Assembly: GCF_009870825.1 (NCBI RefSeq)
Contig: NZ_WTWY01000011.1
Location: forward strand, 1-64,000
Length of the DNA stretch: 64,000 nt
DNA from: Paenibacillus sp. USDA918EY
GTDB lineage: Bacteria; Bacillota; Bacilli; Paenibacillales; Paenibacillaceae
Direction: 5' to 3'
The notes below the pieces were generated by a model. It made no database searches. It was not told where the DNA came from and saw only the letters and a program-made list of their open reading frames with translations. Shown in pieces: positions 18,301 through 25,424 of the stretch (position 1 is the stretch's first letter; each line of letters begins with the position of its first letter). Both the position numbers and the translations under genes were made by a program.

Positions 18301-18774
18301 AGCGCCGTCAATGCTTTCAAAAACGCGGTCATTCCGGTGCCGTCCGTTCCTGCGGACAAATCGGCCCTAAACGCGGCGATCGCTTCCGCTCAGAACGTGT
18401 ATGACCGTGCCGTCGCAGGCGAAAAGGTCGGACAATATCCGGCCGCGGCCAAGTCGGCGCTTCAAACCGCGATACAATCCGCCGTTTCGGTGAAAAACAG
18501 CTCCGGGGTTTCCCAGGCACAGGTTGACGCAGCGACGGCGGCGCTCGGCAATGCCGTGGCGGTCTTCAAAACCAAGCTGATCACGCTGGTGCCGGGAACA
18601 GGCAAAATTACGGTGCAGGACCTGTCGATTATGGCCAAATATTTCGGCATCAAATCGACGGACGGCAACTGGAGCCGCGTGGCGTCCGCCGACCTTTTCA
18701 ACGAAGGGGAAATCACGATCCGCGCGCTGGCCGGCGTCGCCCAAATGATTATCGGAGACTGGTACGGCAAATAA
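15391..18774 (+). CDS. Large exported multidomain protein: OB-like, DUF4350-like, cohesin, two FIVAR, dockerin-like
   Basis: A 1127-residue secreted protein. I start it at ATG 15391, 10 bases after GGGGAGG. The signal peptide ends near LPAQAAS. Domains in order: an OB-like module (~45-130, ATVEGYIVGEV), a Gly/Pro/Asp linker, a DUF4350-like flavodoxin/amidotransferase-type domain (~187-490, starting KVLFDQTHGQTAG), a second OB-like module of YhcR type (~555-745), a cohesin-like beta domain (~755-905), two FIVAR sugar-binding helical repeats (~905-980, 988-1063; GQYP...KSALQ...I), and a dockerin-like tail (~1070-1126). The first EF-loop of the dockerin has lost its calcium ligands. No nuclease catalytic residues were found. 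It probably acts on or at extracellular polymers. Confidence 0.8.
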   Translation: MKTASPLRFRSRQLAGAFFAMILMLSALFGGLPAQAASPALTVAQALAKNNSGETATVEGYIVGEVYNSKLLFSGFQDDLNVLIADSPGETNKDKLIDVQVTAGYRPQIGLKTNPGNVGKKLQVTGTLTAYSGMSGVKSPTAMTLAGESGGGDPGNGGGTPDPSDPGSENIGVPTTLPDGSGKKVLFDQTHGQTAGAADWVIDGAFSDFADGLREAHFQVDALERTLPMNGQSYDSPAITLNKLKQYDVFIIGEANIPFKTSEQAAMLQYVKDGGSIFFISDHYNSDRNLNRWDSSEVMNGYRRGAYGDPTKGMSSAEAASGAMKDVTSTDWLGQNFGVRFRYNSIGDVTKTDAVKYDQSFGITAGVNDVEMHSGSTLTILDPKRVKGVVYLPQNVPGWNNAVENSDKKNFPTGGVYKNGGKAEGPFAAIAKLEKGKAAFIGDSSPVEDASPKYVREDNGGKKTTYDGFKGEAQDAVFLVQTVKWLAVHEDYETFENQGITLDEPTPLLGALEEPATSAEIPGTEPWNTPAAGYKWYDPTTYKAGSYGSSGSGPVVTIPDLTTIAAARTAADNSYVTVQGVITSEPGMFGGSGFYLQDGTAGIYVYPSKATGYHTGDKIKITAQKTIYNSEAELMNEVQIAKLDDQAGIPAPTPIVQDAVNEGNQGRLITLKNATIRNYATVTGSLEFDLVNGSVTNRVRVDSRTGINADLLKQSFPEGMNVDITGISSIFKNNYQLKLLKLEDIRPAGVGPAKGNTATMTGPASAYAGSPVEVAVGVGQLTYSFTAMDVTIQFDPSKMTFQTQTDQEGNSVLAEGAVTPSREGLSLLAAGIKPEAGQIRLLLATTGEAHAVKDDGELFKLHGKLREDASGSADLSLIAFTASSDGALQDIDTGDAAVHIQVATADRSALYAAIQDAQKLADQAVTGTEPGQYPPSAKSDLLSAIQAANAVYNNASASQEQINAALAALTSAVNAFKNAVIPVPSVPADKSALNAAIASAQNVYDRAVAGEKVGQYPAAAKSALQTAIQSAVSVKNSSGVSQAQVDAATAALGNAVAVFKTKLITLVPGTGKITVQDLSIMAKYFGIKSTDGNWSRVASADLFNEGEITIRALAGVAQMIIGDWYGK

Positions 18775-18798
18775 ACGCAAACGAACGATGAATCAAAA

Positions 18799-18841
18799 GC
18801 AAATCGCAGGGGGCGGCCGTGAGCCGTTTCCTGCGATTTGC
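18799..18841. other. Long intercistronic hairpin between the two cohesin genes
   Basis: GCAAATCGCAGG (18799-18810) and CCTGCGATTTGC (18830-18841) are perfect 12-bp complements around a GC-rich loop. No T run follows; the ribosome binding site of the next gene begins 6 bases later. It could be a weak terminator or an mRNA-stability/processing element that sets the ratio of the two proteins. Confidence 0.6.
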
Positions 18842-18862
18842 AGTCTGAAAGGATGAAGCCCA

Positions 18863-19882
18863 TTGCTGAAACAATTAGCCTCCGTTCTCGGAATCGTGCT
18901 CGTCTTCGGTTGGTTTGCGGCACAAACGCCGGCGTCGGCGGACGAGACCGCTCCTTCGGTCTCTTTAAAATCAACGTCCAATGGAAACGAAATCACCGTC
19001 GTTGTGACGGGGGAGCATCTCAAAGACTTGTACGCCTATGATTTCACGTTAAAATACGACACGCAGAAGCTCGCATATAAAAGCGCCATCTCAAGCAAAA
19101 ACGGTTTCTCCGTCGATCCGATCGTCCAAGACGGGAATGTCCGGATCGCGCATACCAAGGTGGGCGGCATTGCCGGAGACAACGGCACGCTCCAGCTGGC
19201 CGCCGTCAAATTTGCAAGGCTGCAAAAGGGCAGCGCCGCCATTTCGCTGCATGACGTCAAACTGGTCGATTCCAAGCTGAACGCCGCCGGTACGGCCATC
19301 CAAGCCGCCATTTCGGTTAAAGACGAGGCTCCCTCCGGGCAGGTCGCCCTCAAAGACATCGGAGGGCATTGGGCGAAGGCGGCCATTGAACAGGCCGTGC
19401 AGCAAGGGTGGGTCACGGGTTACGCGAACGGAACGTTTATGCCGGACAAGGAAGTGACGCGGATCGAGTTTGCGGCCATGCTGATCCGCGCCCTGGGAGC
19501 GGACGGCGGCAGACAGCCCGTGACATTTACGGATGCGAAGCAGATTCCCGCTTGGGGGCTGCCTTCCGTGGAAGAGGCGGTAGGCCGGGGAATCATGAAC
19601 GGTTACGGCGACGGATCGTTCGGGCCGGCCAAAAAGATTACGCGGGCGGAGATGGCCGCCATGGCCGTTCGTTCGCTGCCTTCGGCCGAACCGGCCGGAG
19701 GCGGGAAGCCGGCCGCCTTTGCCGACAGCGGACAGATCCCCGCCTGGGCCAAGCCCTACGCCGAGACCGCCGCGCAGAGAGGCATCATGAACGGAAGAAG
19801 CGGCGGACAATTTGCGCCCCGTGCGCATGCGACCCGCGCCGAAGCGGTGGTGGTGATTTTGGCATTGCTGCAGCAGAACTAA
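18863..19882 (+). CDS. Surface anchor protein: cohesin domain followed by three SLH domains
   Basis: A 339-residue exported protein. The TTG start follows GAAAGGATG at 7 bases. The signal peptide ends near TPASADE. Residues ~28-155 are a cohesin-like beta sandwich (YDFTLKYDTQKLAYKS; KVGGIAGDNGTLQLAAVKF). Three S-layer homology domains follow (~163-213, ~222-275, ~283-336), each with the W/P..I..A...G...G motif, such as DIGGHWAKAAIEQA. SLH triplets bind pyruvylated wall polymer, so the cohesin is displayed on the cell surface. The gene lies 88 bp after the dockerin-bearing protein, which makes that protein its natural guest. Confidence 0.88.
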   Translation: MLKQLASVLGIVLVFGWFAAQTPASADETAPSVSLKSTSNGNEITVVVTGEHLKDLYAYDFTLKYDTQKLAYKSAISSKNGFSVDPIVQDGNVRIAHTKVGGIAGDNGTLQLAAVKFARLQKGSAAISLHDVKLVDSKLNAAGTAIQAAISVKDEAPSGQVALKDIGGHWAKAAIEQAVQQGWVTGYANGTFMPDKEVTRIEFAAMLIRALGADGGRQPVTFTDAKQIPAWGLPSVEEAVGRGIMNGYGDGSFGPAKKITRAEMAAMAVRSLPSAEPAGGGKPAAFADSGQIPAWAKPYAETAAQRGIMNGRSGGQFAPRAHATRAEAVVVILALLQQN

Positions 19883-19970
19883 GGCGTTATTGAAAATATC
19901 GATTGAATGGAAAAAATTCTTTATCAAAAGAAGCTTCCGCTAAAGCGAAGATATGTGCTATACTTATGTA

Positions 19971-19994
19971 AGTAACCATTCGGGTTGCTTTTTC
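19971..19994 (+). terminator. Probable terminator of the cohesin-SLH gene
   Basis: AAGTAACC pairs with GGTTGCTT (one G-T pair) and is followed by Ts. It lies about 90 bp after the stop codon. Confidence 0.55.
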
Positions 19995-20015
19995 ATACGA
20001 TGACGGAGTATCATG
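19986..20015 (+). promoter_or_regulatory. Possible SigA promoter for the FMN riboswitch transcript
   Basis: TTGCTT, 18 bases, then TATCAT, ending about 42 bp before the aptamer. It overlaps the end of the preceding terminator, so it is only a candidate. Confidence 0.4.
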
Positions 20016-20056
20016 GTATGAACGAACTCAAACCAATACTAAAAAGATGAATATGG

Positions 20057-20212
20057 ATCTTCGGGGTAAGGTGAAATTCCTGACCGGCGGTGAACGTCCT
20101 TTGTACCAAAGCGACGTCAAGCCCGCGACTCCTGCTTTTCGACCGTTTTGAAAGGCAGCGACTGACCTGGTGGGATTCCAGGGCCGACGGTAAAGTCCGG
20201 ATGGGAGAAGAT
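20057..20212 (+). ncRNA. FMN riboswitch (RFN element)
   Basis: The conserved RFN blocks appear in order: ATCTTCGGGGTAAGGTGAAA at the 5' side, then TCCTGACCGGCGGT, AAGCCCGCGACTC, GACCTGGTGGGATTCCAGGGCC, GACGGTAAAGTCCGGATG and the closing GGGAGAAGAT, which pairs back to ATCTTC at the start. The RFN aptamer binds flavin mononucleotide. A terminator hairpin lies 60 bases downstream, before the transporter start codon, so the expected output is premature termination when FMN is abundant. Confidence 0.96.
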
Positions 20213-20273
20213 CAATAGAGCAGGTTTGCGCGGAATGTTTTTTCGTTACATTTCGGCAGGCTTATTTGATCAG

Positions 20274-20312
20274 CCCCCGTTTTGTCGATTTCGGTCGATA
20301 TGCGGGGGTTTT
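20274..20312 (+). terminator. Expression-platform terminator of the FMN riboswitch
   Basis: CCCCCG and CGGGGG close a hairpin containing an inner TCGAT...GTCGA stem, followed by TTTT. It lies between the aptamer and the transporter gene. Confidence 0.8.
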
Positions 20313-20351
20313 CCAATGTTGACTCCGTATTCAGGCAAGGGGATTAGGAAT

Positions 20352-21314
20352 ATGGAAAACGTAAGCAACAAGTTCAAGCTAAATTCCGCCATGCGCAAGC
20401 AGGCGGTCCGTCCGAAAACCGGCTTTTGGCTGGTCGTGCTCGGGGCGGCGTTGTGGGGGGCGGACCCGCTCTTCCGGATCATTTTGCTTCGCGAGCAGAT
20501 CACGCCGACGCAGATCGTTTTGCTCGAACATATCATCATCGCGCTGTTTGTGGCGCCGATGTTATGGAAACACCGCTCGGAATTGAAGGGGCTCAAGCTG
20601 CGGCATATCGGCGCGCTGCTGTTCCTGTCCTGGGGCGGTTCGGCCATTGCGACCATTTTGTTTACGCTGGGGCTGACCCACGGCAATTTGAACGCGGTCT
20701 TGCTGCTGCAGAAGCTGCAGCCGATTTTCGCCATCCTTATGGCGCGCGTGCTGCTGAAGGAAAAGCTGCCGAAGAAGTTCGGCTGGCTGCTGATCATGGC
20801 GCTGGCAGGCACCTACCTGCTCACCTTCGGGTTTTCGTTCCCATTCGGCCATGTCAACGATTTCGTCAAAGTAGGAAGCCTGCTTTCCCTCGGCGCGGCG
20901 GCGTTGTGGGGCGGCTCGACCGTTATGGGACGTTTGATGGTCGGCAAAATGGAGTACGAAACCGTCACTTCGCTTCGTTTCATTTTGGCGCTTCCGCTTT
21001 TGATCGTCATCACGATTAATCAAGGAGATCCTTGGCATGTTCCTTCCGGCGCAGGTACATTCGCGGCCGTTACGATCAATCTGCTCGGCCAGGCGCTGCT
21101 GCCCGGTTTGTTCAGCCTCATGGTCTATTATAAAGGCCTCACGACGACAAAAGCTTCGGTGGCTACCCTTGCGGAGCTGAGCTTCCCGATGGTGGGCGTG
21201 CTCATCAACTGGATTGCGTTTCACGAGCTCGTAAAATTCCACCAAATTTGCGGCTTTGTTCTGATTTGGGCCGTCCTGTTTATCATATCCCGCAGAAGCG
21301 CAAAAGAAGCGTAA
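20352..21314 (+). CDS. EamA/DMT-family transporter under FMN riboswitch control; candidate riboflavin transporter
   Basis: A 320-residue membrane protein with about ten helices in two EamA repeats (~27-160 and ~175-315), each ending in motifs such as ALLLQKLQPIFAILMARVLLKEKL and the TLAEL...P version in the second half. I start it at ATG 20352, 8 bases after AAGGGG; longer in-frame starts would run through the riboswitch terminator. EamA proteins move small metabolites. RibN of proteobacteria is an EamA-type riboflavin carrier, and control by an FMN riboswitch points to a flavin or a precursor as substrate here. Bacillales more often use the ECF-type RibU. The substrate is inferred from regulation only. 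Confidence 0.88.
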   Translation: MENVSNKFKLNSAMRKQAVRPKTGFWLVVLGAALWGADPLFRIILLREQITPTQIVLLEHIIIALFVAPMLWKHRSELKGLKLRHIGALLFLSWGGSAIATILFTLGLTHGNLNAVLLLQKLQPIFAILMARVLLKEKLPKKFGWLLIMALAGTYLLTFGFSFPFGHVNDFVKVGSLLSLGAAALWGGSTVMGRLMVGKMEYETVTSLRFILALPLLIVITINQGDPWHVPSGAGTFAAVTINLLGQALLPGLFSLMVYYKGLTTTKASVATLAELSFPMVGVLINWIAFHELVKFHQICGFVLIWAVLFIISRRSAKEA

Positions 21315-21362
21315 CGTATTTTCAAATGGCCTTCCCTTTAGAATCATCCAAAGCTGTGCCTT

Positions 21363-21412
21363 AAAAGGCTGCTTCCGGGGCGGATTTTCCGCCCGCGAAA
21401 GCGGCCTTTTTT
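21363..21412 (+). terminator. Rho-independent terminator after the EamA gene
   Basis: AAAAGGCTGCTTC pairs with GAAAGCGGCCTTTT around an inner GGGCGGA/TCCGCCC-type stem and runs into six Ts. Confidence 0.75.
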
Positions 21413-21456
21413 GCGCGTTGAAAGGACTTTTAGGGGCCAAAGATTTCAGTCATGAT

Positions 21457-21485
21457 TTGAACGGTTCGACATACATTTTTATAAG
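21457..21485 (+). promoter_or_regulatory. SigA promoter of the OppA-type ABC operon
   Basis: TTGAAC, 17 bases, then TATAAG, about 90 bp upstream of the binding-protein gene. Confidence 0.6.
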
Positions 21486-21497
21486 TAAGCGCTTGCA
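21483..21497 (+). promoter_or_regulatory. cre-like site (CcpA) at the transcription start of the ABC operon
   Basis: Against the consensus WTGNAANCGNWNNCW the site has one mismatch and keeps the palindromic core AAGCGCTT. It directly follows the -10 box, a position at which CcpA represses. Confidence 0.5.
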
Positions 21498-21574
21498 GAA
21501 TACGTTTTAGAAACGGTCGGTGCAATTCAAGATTCAAGATCCAAGGTGTGAATGTGATGAATGGAGGAATGTTC

Positions 21575-23413
21575 ATGAGGCTGAAATTCGCTTCCAAACC
21601 GCTGATCGCACTTTTTATGGCGGCGGTTCTCATCGCAGGCTGCCAAACTGTGCAGCCGCCGTCGGCTTCGGAAACGCCGAAAACGCAGGAAGAAAACAAA
21701 ACGCCTTCGAACAATCAGACGGAGCCTTCCAAAGAACCCGCGACCGAAACCTCCAAGGGCGACGCCAAAGAAACGCCGCGAAACGAAACGCTGTACATCA
21801 ACGGCCTGCAGTGGGGAGCGCCGACAAACTTCAACCTGCTGAGCGGCAATCCGGCTTTTCCGATCAATTACGGCAACTCCCGCGAACTCGTGTACGAAAC
21901 GCTGTTCATGATCAACGAGCTCGACGGCGCGCTTGAGCCGCTGCTTGGGACGAAATACGAATGGAAGGACGACACGCTGCATATCGAGCTGAACAAGGAC
22001 GCCAAGTGGAGCGACGGCCAGCCGTTTACCTCGGAGGATGTCGTGTATACCTACGAGCTCGGCAAAAAATACGACATCAACTGGAGCAGCTACTGGACGA
22101 ATATTTCGGAAGTCGCCGCGGACGGCGCAAATGCCGTCAACATCAAACTTAACAAGGATAATCCGAATAAGCTGAGGGTGCTGGACAGCATCGAGCTGAT
22201 CCCGATGATGCCGAAGCATATTTGGGAAGAGATCGAAAAGAAAGCGGGCAACGACCTGCCCACGATCCGCAAAGAAGTGAATGACAACCCGGTCGGCACG
22301 GGGCCGTACAAACTGTACTTCTACAACGATCAAAAAATTACGGTGGTACGGGACGACAATTATTGGGGCAAATCGCTGTTCGGCAAGCTGCCTGCGCCCA
22401 AATACATCACGCACGTGATTTACAAGGACAACGCGGCCGGCGATCTGGCGTTCAAGAGCGGGCAGGTGGACGTATCGCAGCAGTTCATACCGCAAGTATG
22501 GAACATGTGGAAAAACGGCGCGCCGATCAAAACGTACCTGAAGGACGCTCCGTATTACGTGCCGGGTTCCATGCCGTCCATTTTCTTCAACATGTCGAAA
22601 AAAGGGCTCGACAACGCCGACGTCCGCCGCGCGATCGCGATGGCCATCGACTACAAGAAAATATCGGATCTCGCCATGAGCGGATACTCCGCGGCGATGG
22701 AGCCTTCCTTGACGCTGAATACCGACGCCGAATCCAAATACGTGGACAAAGACGCGATCAAATCGCTGCAGTGGACGACGGACGTGAAAGCGGCCAACGA
22801 GCTGCTCGACAAAATCGGGGCGAAAAAAGGCAAGGACGGCATCCGCGTCTTGAACGGCACCCGTCTCGGTCCATATGACGTGGAGTGTCCGTACGGCTGG
22901 TCCGACTGGAATGCCGCGCTGGAAATCGTTGCGCAAAGCGCCAAGGCGATCGGCATCGAAATCCGCACCAAATTCCCTGAAGCTCCGGTATGGACCAACG
23001 ATTTGCAGACAGGCAAATTCGATATCATCATGAACACGCCTGCCGGCGGCGTCAATCCGAGCCAACCGTGGAACCGGGCGCATGACATCATGTATTCCAA
23101 AGGGGTAGCTCCTGCAGGCGAAATGGCGTTCTGGAACTGGGGCCGTTACAAAAACGACAAAGCCGATCAAATCATTGATCAAATCCCGACCGTCTCCGAC
23201 GAAGCCCAACTGAAATCGCTATATACCGAATTGACCAAAATTTGGCTGACGGATATTCCTTCCGTGCCGCTGATGTATCGCCCATGGGTCTTCCATACCG
23301 TCAACGAGTCCGTGTGGAAGGGCTTCCCGGCCGAAGGGGACGGAAGCAACATTCCGCCGCAAATCGCCATGGACGGCGCCGGCATCCGGGCACTGTACCA
23401 GATTCATAACTGA
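21575..23413 (+). CDS. ABC transporter substrate-binding lipoprotein, OppA/SBP family 5
   Basis: A 612-residue lipoprotein that binds solute outside the membrane. I start it at ATG 21575, 6 bases after GGAGGA; several in-frame starts lie just upstream. The lipobox is LIAGC, followed by a Thr/Glu/Pro-rich linker of about 50 residues. The family 5 signature is seen in WSDGQPFTSEDVVYTYEL and DNPVGTGPYKLYFY. This family contains oligopeptide, dipeptide, nickel and some oligosaccharide binders. The length and the cre-like site make an oligosaccharide such as a beta-glucan fragment as plausible as a peptide. It is the first gene of a five-gene operon. Confidence 0.9.
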   Translation: MRLKFASKPLIALFMAAVLIAGCQTVQPPSASETPKTQEENKTPSNNQTEPSKEPATETSKGDAKETPRNETLYINGLQWGAPTNFNLLSGNPAFPINYGNSRELVYETLFMINELDGALEPLLGTKYEWKDDTLHIELNKDAKWSDGQPFTSEDVVYTYELGKKYDINWSSYWTNISEVAADGANAVNIKLNKDNPNKLRVLDSIELIPMMPKHIWEEIEKKAGNDLPTIRKEVNDNPVGTGPYKLYFYNDQKITVVRDDNYWGKSLFGKLPAPKYITHVIYKDNAAGDLAFKSGQVDVSQQFIPQVWNMWKNGAPIKTYLKDAPYYVPGSMPSIFFNMSKKGLDNADVRRAIAMAIDYKKISDLAMSGYSAAMEPSLTLNTDAESKYVDKDAIKSLQWTTDVKAANELLDKIGAKKGKDGIRVLNGTRLGPYDVECPYGWSDWNAALEIVAQSAKAIGIEIRTKFPEAPVWTNDLQTGKFDIIMNTPAGGVNPSQPWNRAHDIMYSKGVAPAGEMAFWNWGRYKNDKADQIIDQIPTVSDEAQLKSLYTELTKIWLTDIPSVPLMYRPWVFHTVNESVWKGFPAEGDGSNIPPQIAMDGAGIRALYQIHN

Positions 23414-23569
23414 GGATCTCATAAGTTCTGATTCAAAGGATGTTCGGCATAACCCGAGCCCATGCATGCAGCCTGCACCAGGCCGGCCTTCCGGCTGCCC
23501 TGATGCGGGCTCTCTTTCACCGGCGCATCTTTTTCCATACCGCTGCACAAGCCCGAAGGGGGGAGCTTC

Positions 23570-24580
23570 GTGAACGCCTATTCGAAATATTTCGTGAAAA
23601 AGCTGTTTTGGTACGTGCTGACGCTTGCGATCGCCATTGCGCTGAACTTTTTCCTGCCGCGGATGATCGAGGGCAACCCGGTCAGCATCATCGTGTCGAA
23701 AATATCGCAGGGCATGACGGACAGCGACACGATCAAACGCGTCTATGAGACGTTTATGGTCGAATTCGGCATTGACAAGCCGATCTGGATGCAATTTCTC
23801 ATTTACGTCAAAAAATTGTTTACCGGCGACCTGGGAACTTCCTTCGGGCTGTATCCGAAGAAGGTGACCGATATTTTGGCTTCCGCCGTGCCTTGGACGA
23901 TCGGACTGCAGCTGCCCGCCATTTTGGTCGGCTGGATCCTTGGCAACATCCTGGGGGCGGTGGCGGCTTACAAAAAAGGCGTCTTCGACAAAGCGATTTT
24001 TCCGGTGGCGTTGTTTATCAATTCGATTCCTTTTTTTACGCTCGCCATCATTATGCTGTACTTGTTTGCACTGACCCTGGGATGGTTTCCGCTGTCCGGC
24101 GGATATGATTTTCAGATGGTGCCCAGCCTCAGCTTCGAATTCATTGGCTCGGTGCTGCGGCATCATACGCTTCCTTTTCTGTCCATCGTGCTCGTGACGA
24201 TCGGCGGGCAGGCGATCGGGATGCGCGAAATGTCCATTTACGAGCTGAATGCCGACTACGTGCTGTACGCGAAGCTGCTGGGCATCCGGGATTCGAAAAT
24301 CGCCAGGTACGTGTTCCGCAACGCCATGCTACCGCAAATTACGGGACTGGCTCTGTCGATCGGGACGATGGTCGGCGGTTCGCTGATTTGCGAGATCGTG
24401 TTCAGTTACCCGGGCTTGGGCACCTGGATGTTCACGGCCATCCGCCAGCTGGATTATCCGCTCATCTCCGGCTGCACGCTCCTGATTGCCGTCACCGTGC
24501 TTCTGGCCAATTTTACGATCGACATGATTTACGGCCTGATCGATCCGAGAATTAAAGCCGCGCAAATGGAGGAAGAGTGA
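23570..24580 (+). CDS. ABC transporter permease, OppB/DppB type
   Basis: A 336-residue membrane permease with about six helices. The OppB type is recognised from the N-terminal helix followed by FFLPRMIEGNPVSIIV and the later EAA loop around YVLYAKLLGIRDSKIARYVFRNAMLP. Relative to ordinary OppB the N-terminal region is rich in charged residues. GTG is the start codon, preceded by GGGGGGAG. It lies 156 bases after the binding-protein gene, a gap without clear terminator, and ends 2 bp before the next permease gene. Confidence 0.9.
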   Translation: MNAYSKYFVKKLFWYVLTLAIAIALNFFLPRMIEGNPVSIIVSKISQGMTDSDTIKRVYETFMVEFGIDKPIWMQFLIYVKKLFTGDLGTSFGLYPKKVTDILASAVPWTIGLQLPAILVGWILGNILGAVAAYKKGVFDKAIFPVALFINSIPFFTLAIIMLYLFALTLGWFPLSGGYDFQMVPSLSFEFIGSVLRHHTLPFLSIVLVTIGGQAIGMREMSIYELNADYVLYAKLLGIRDSKIARYVFRNAMLPQITGLALSIGTMVGGSLICEIVFSYPGLGTWMFTAIRQLDYPLISGCTLLIAVTVLLANFTIDMIYGLIDPRIKAAQMEEE

Positions 24581-24582
24581 AA

Positions 24583-25419
24583 ATGAAAAATTCCTTCGCT
24601 ATTCTCTTCAAATCGCCGAAGTTCATGATCGGTGCCGTGTTGTTTCTGCTTATGCTGGCGCTGGTGTTGATCTACCCGCAAATCAACCGCAAGGATCCGC
24701 TGGAGATGATTGCTCTCGCCTTCCAGCCTCCGGACGCCAACCTGTGGCTCGGTTCGGACAACTTCGGACGCGATCTGTTTCTGGAGCTGATGTACGGCAT
24801 CCAGACTTCCATCCGCGTCGGCCTTATAGCCGGAGTGTTCGCCACCATCATCGGCCTTGTCATCGGCTTGGTCTCCGGTTATATCGGCGGCATGCTCGAT
24901 AACATTTTGACCGCGCTTACGAACATTTTTATCGTCATTCCGTCCTTTGTAATCCTGATCCTCATTTCGGTCAGCATCAATTCGCGCAGCTCGCTTGTCA
25001 CGGCGATCATCATCGGCATCACAAGTTGGCCGTGGACCGCGAGGGCGGTCAGGGCGCAAACCACGTCGCTCCGGAACAGGGATCATGTCCATATCGCCAA
25101 AATATCCGGCCACAGCACGCCCAAAATCATCGTCTTCGAAATTCTTCCCTACATCGCTTCGTACGTCGTCATGGCGTTTGTGCTGCAAACCGCGTCGGGC
25201 ATTTTGTCGGAGGCTTCGATCTCCATGCTCGGCCTGGGGCCGTACAACACCATTTCGCTTGGCATCATCATGAACTGGGCGCTCGTGTTCGAGGCGCCGG
25301 TGGCCGGGGCGTGGTGGGCGTTTATTCCGGCCGCTTTTGCGATCGCGCTGATCACGTTCTCCCTCTATATGATGAACACGGGCATGGATGAAATTTTTAA
25401 TCCGAAAATAAGGAGTTAA
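24583..25419 (+). CDS. ABC transporter permease, OppC/DppC type
   Basis: A 278-residue membrane permease, the partner of the preceding OppB-type subunit. The OppC signature is seen at LGSDNFGRDLFLELMYG and in the coupling loop RAVRAQTTSLRNRDHVHIAKISG, with AFVLQTASGILSEASISMLG after it. I choose ATG 24583 over the in-frame GTG 24577 because GGAGGA then lies at normal distance. It is followed after 5 bases by the first ATPase gene. Confidence 0.9.
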   Translation: MKNSFAILFKSPKFMIGAVLFLLMLALVLIYPQINRKDPLEMIALAFQPPDANLWLGSDNFGRDLFLELMYGIQTSIRVGLIAGVFATIIGLVIGLVSGYIGGMLDNILTALTNIFIVIPSFVILILISVSINSRSSLVTAIIIGITSWPWTARAVRAQTTSLRNRDHVHIAKISGHSTPKIIVFEILPYIASYVVMAFVLQTASGILSEASISMLGLGPYNTISLGIIMNWALVFEAPVAGAWWAFIPAAFAIALITFSLYMMNTGMDEIFNPKIRS

Positions 25420-25424
25420 GGCGT

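Noticed and set aside
20226..20351. Longer start for the EamA transporter
   Set aside because: It would translate through the riboswitch terminator hairpin; ATG 20352 has AAGGGG at the right distance.
21527..23209. 560-codon open frame on the minus strand
   Set aside because: Antisense to the OppA-type lipoprotein gene, Arg/Val/Phe-rich composition typical of shadow frames.
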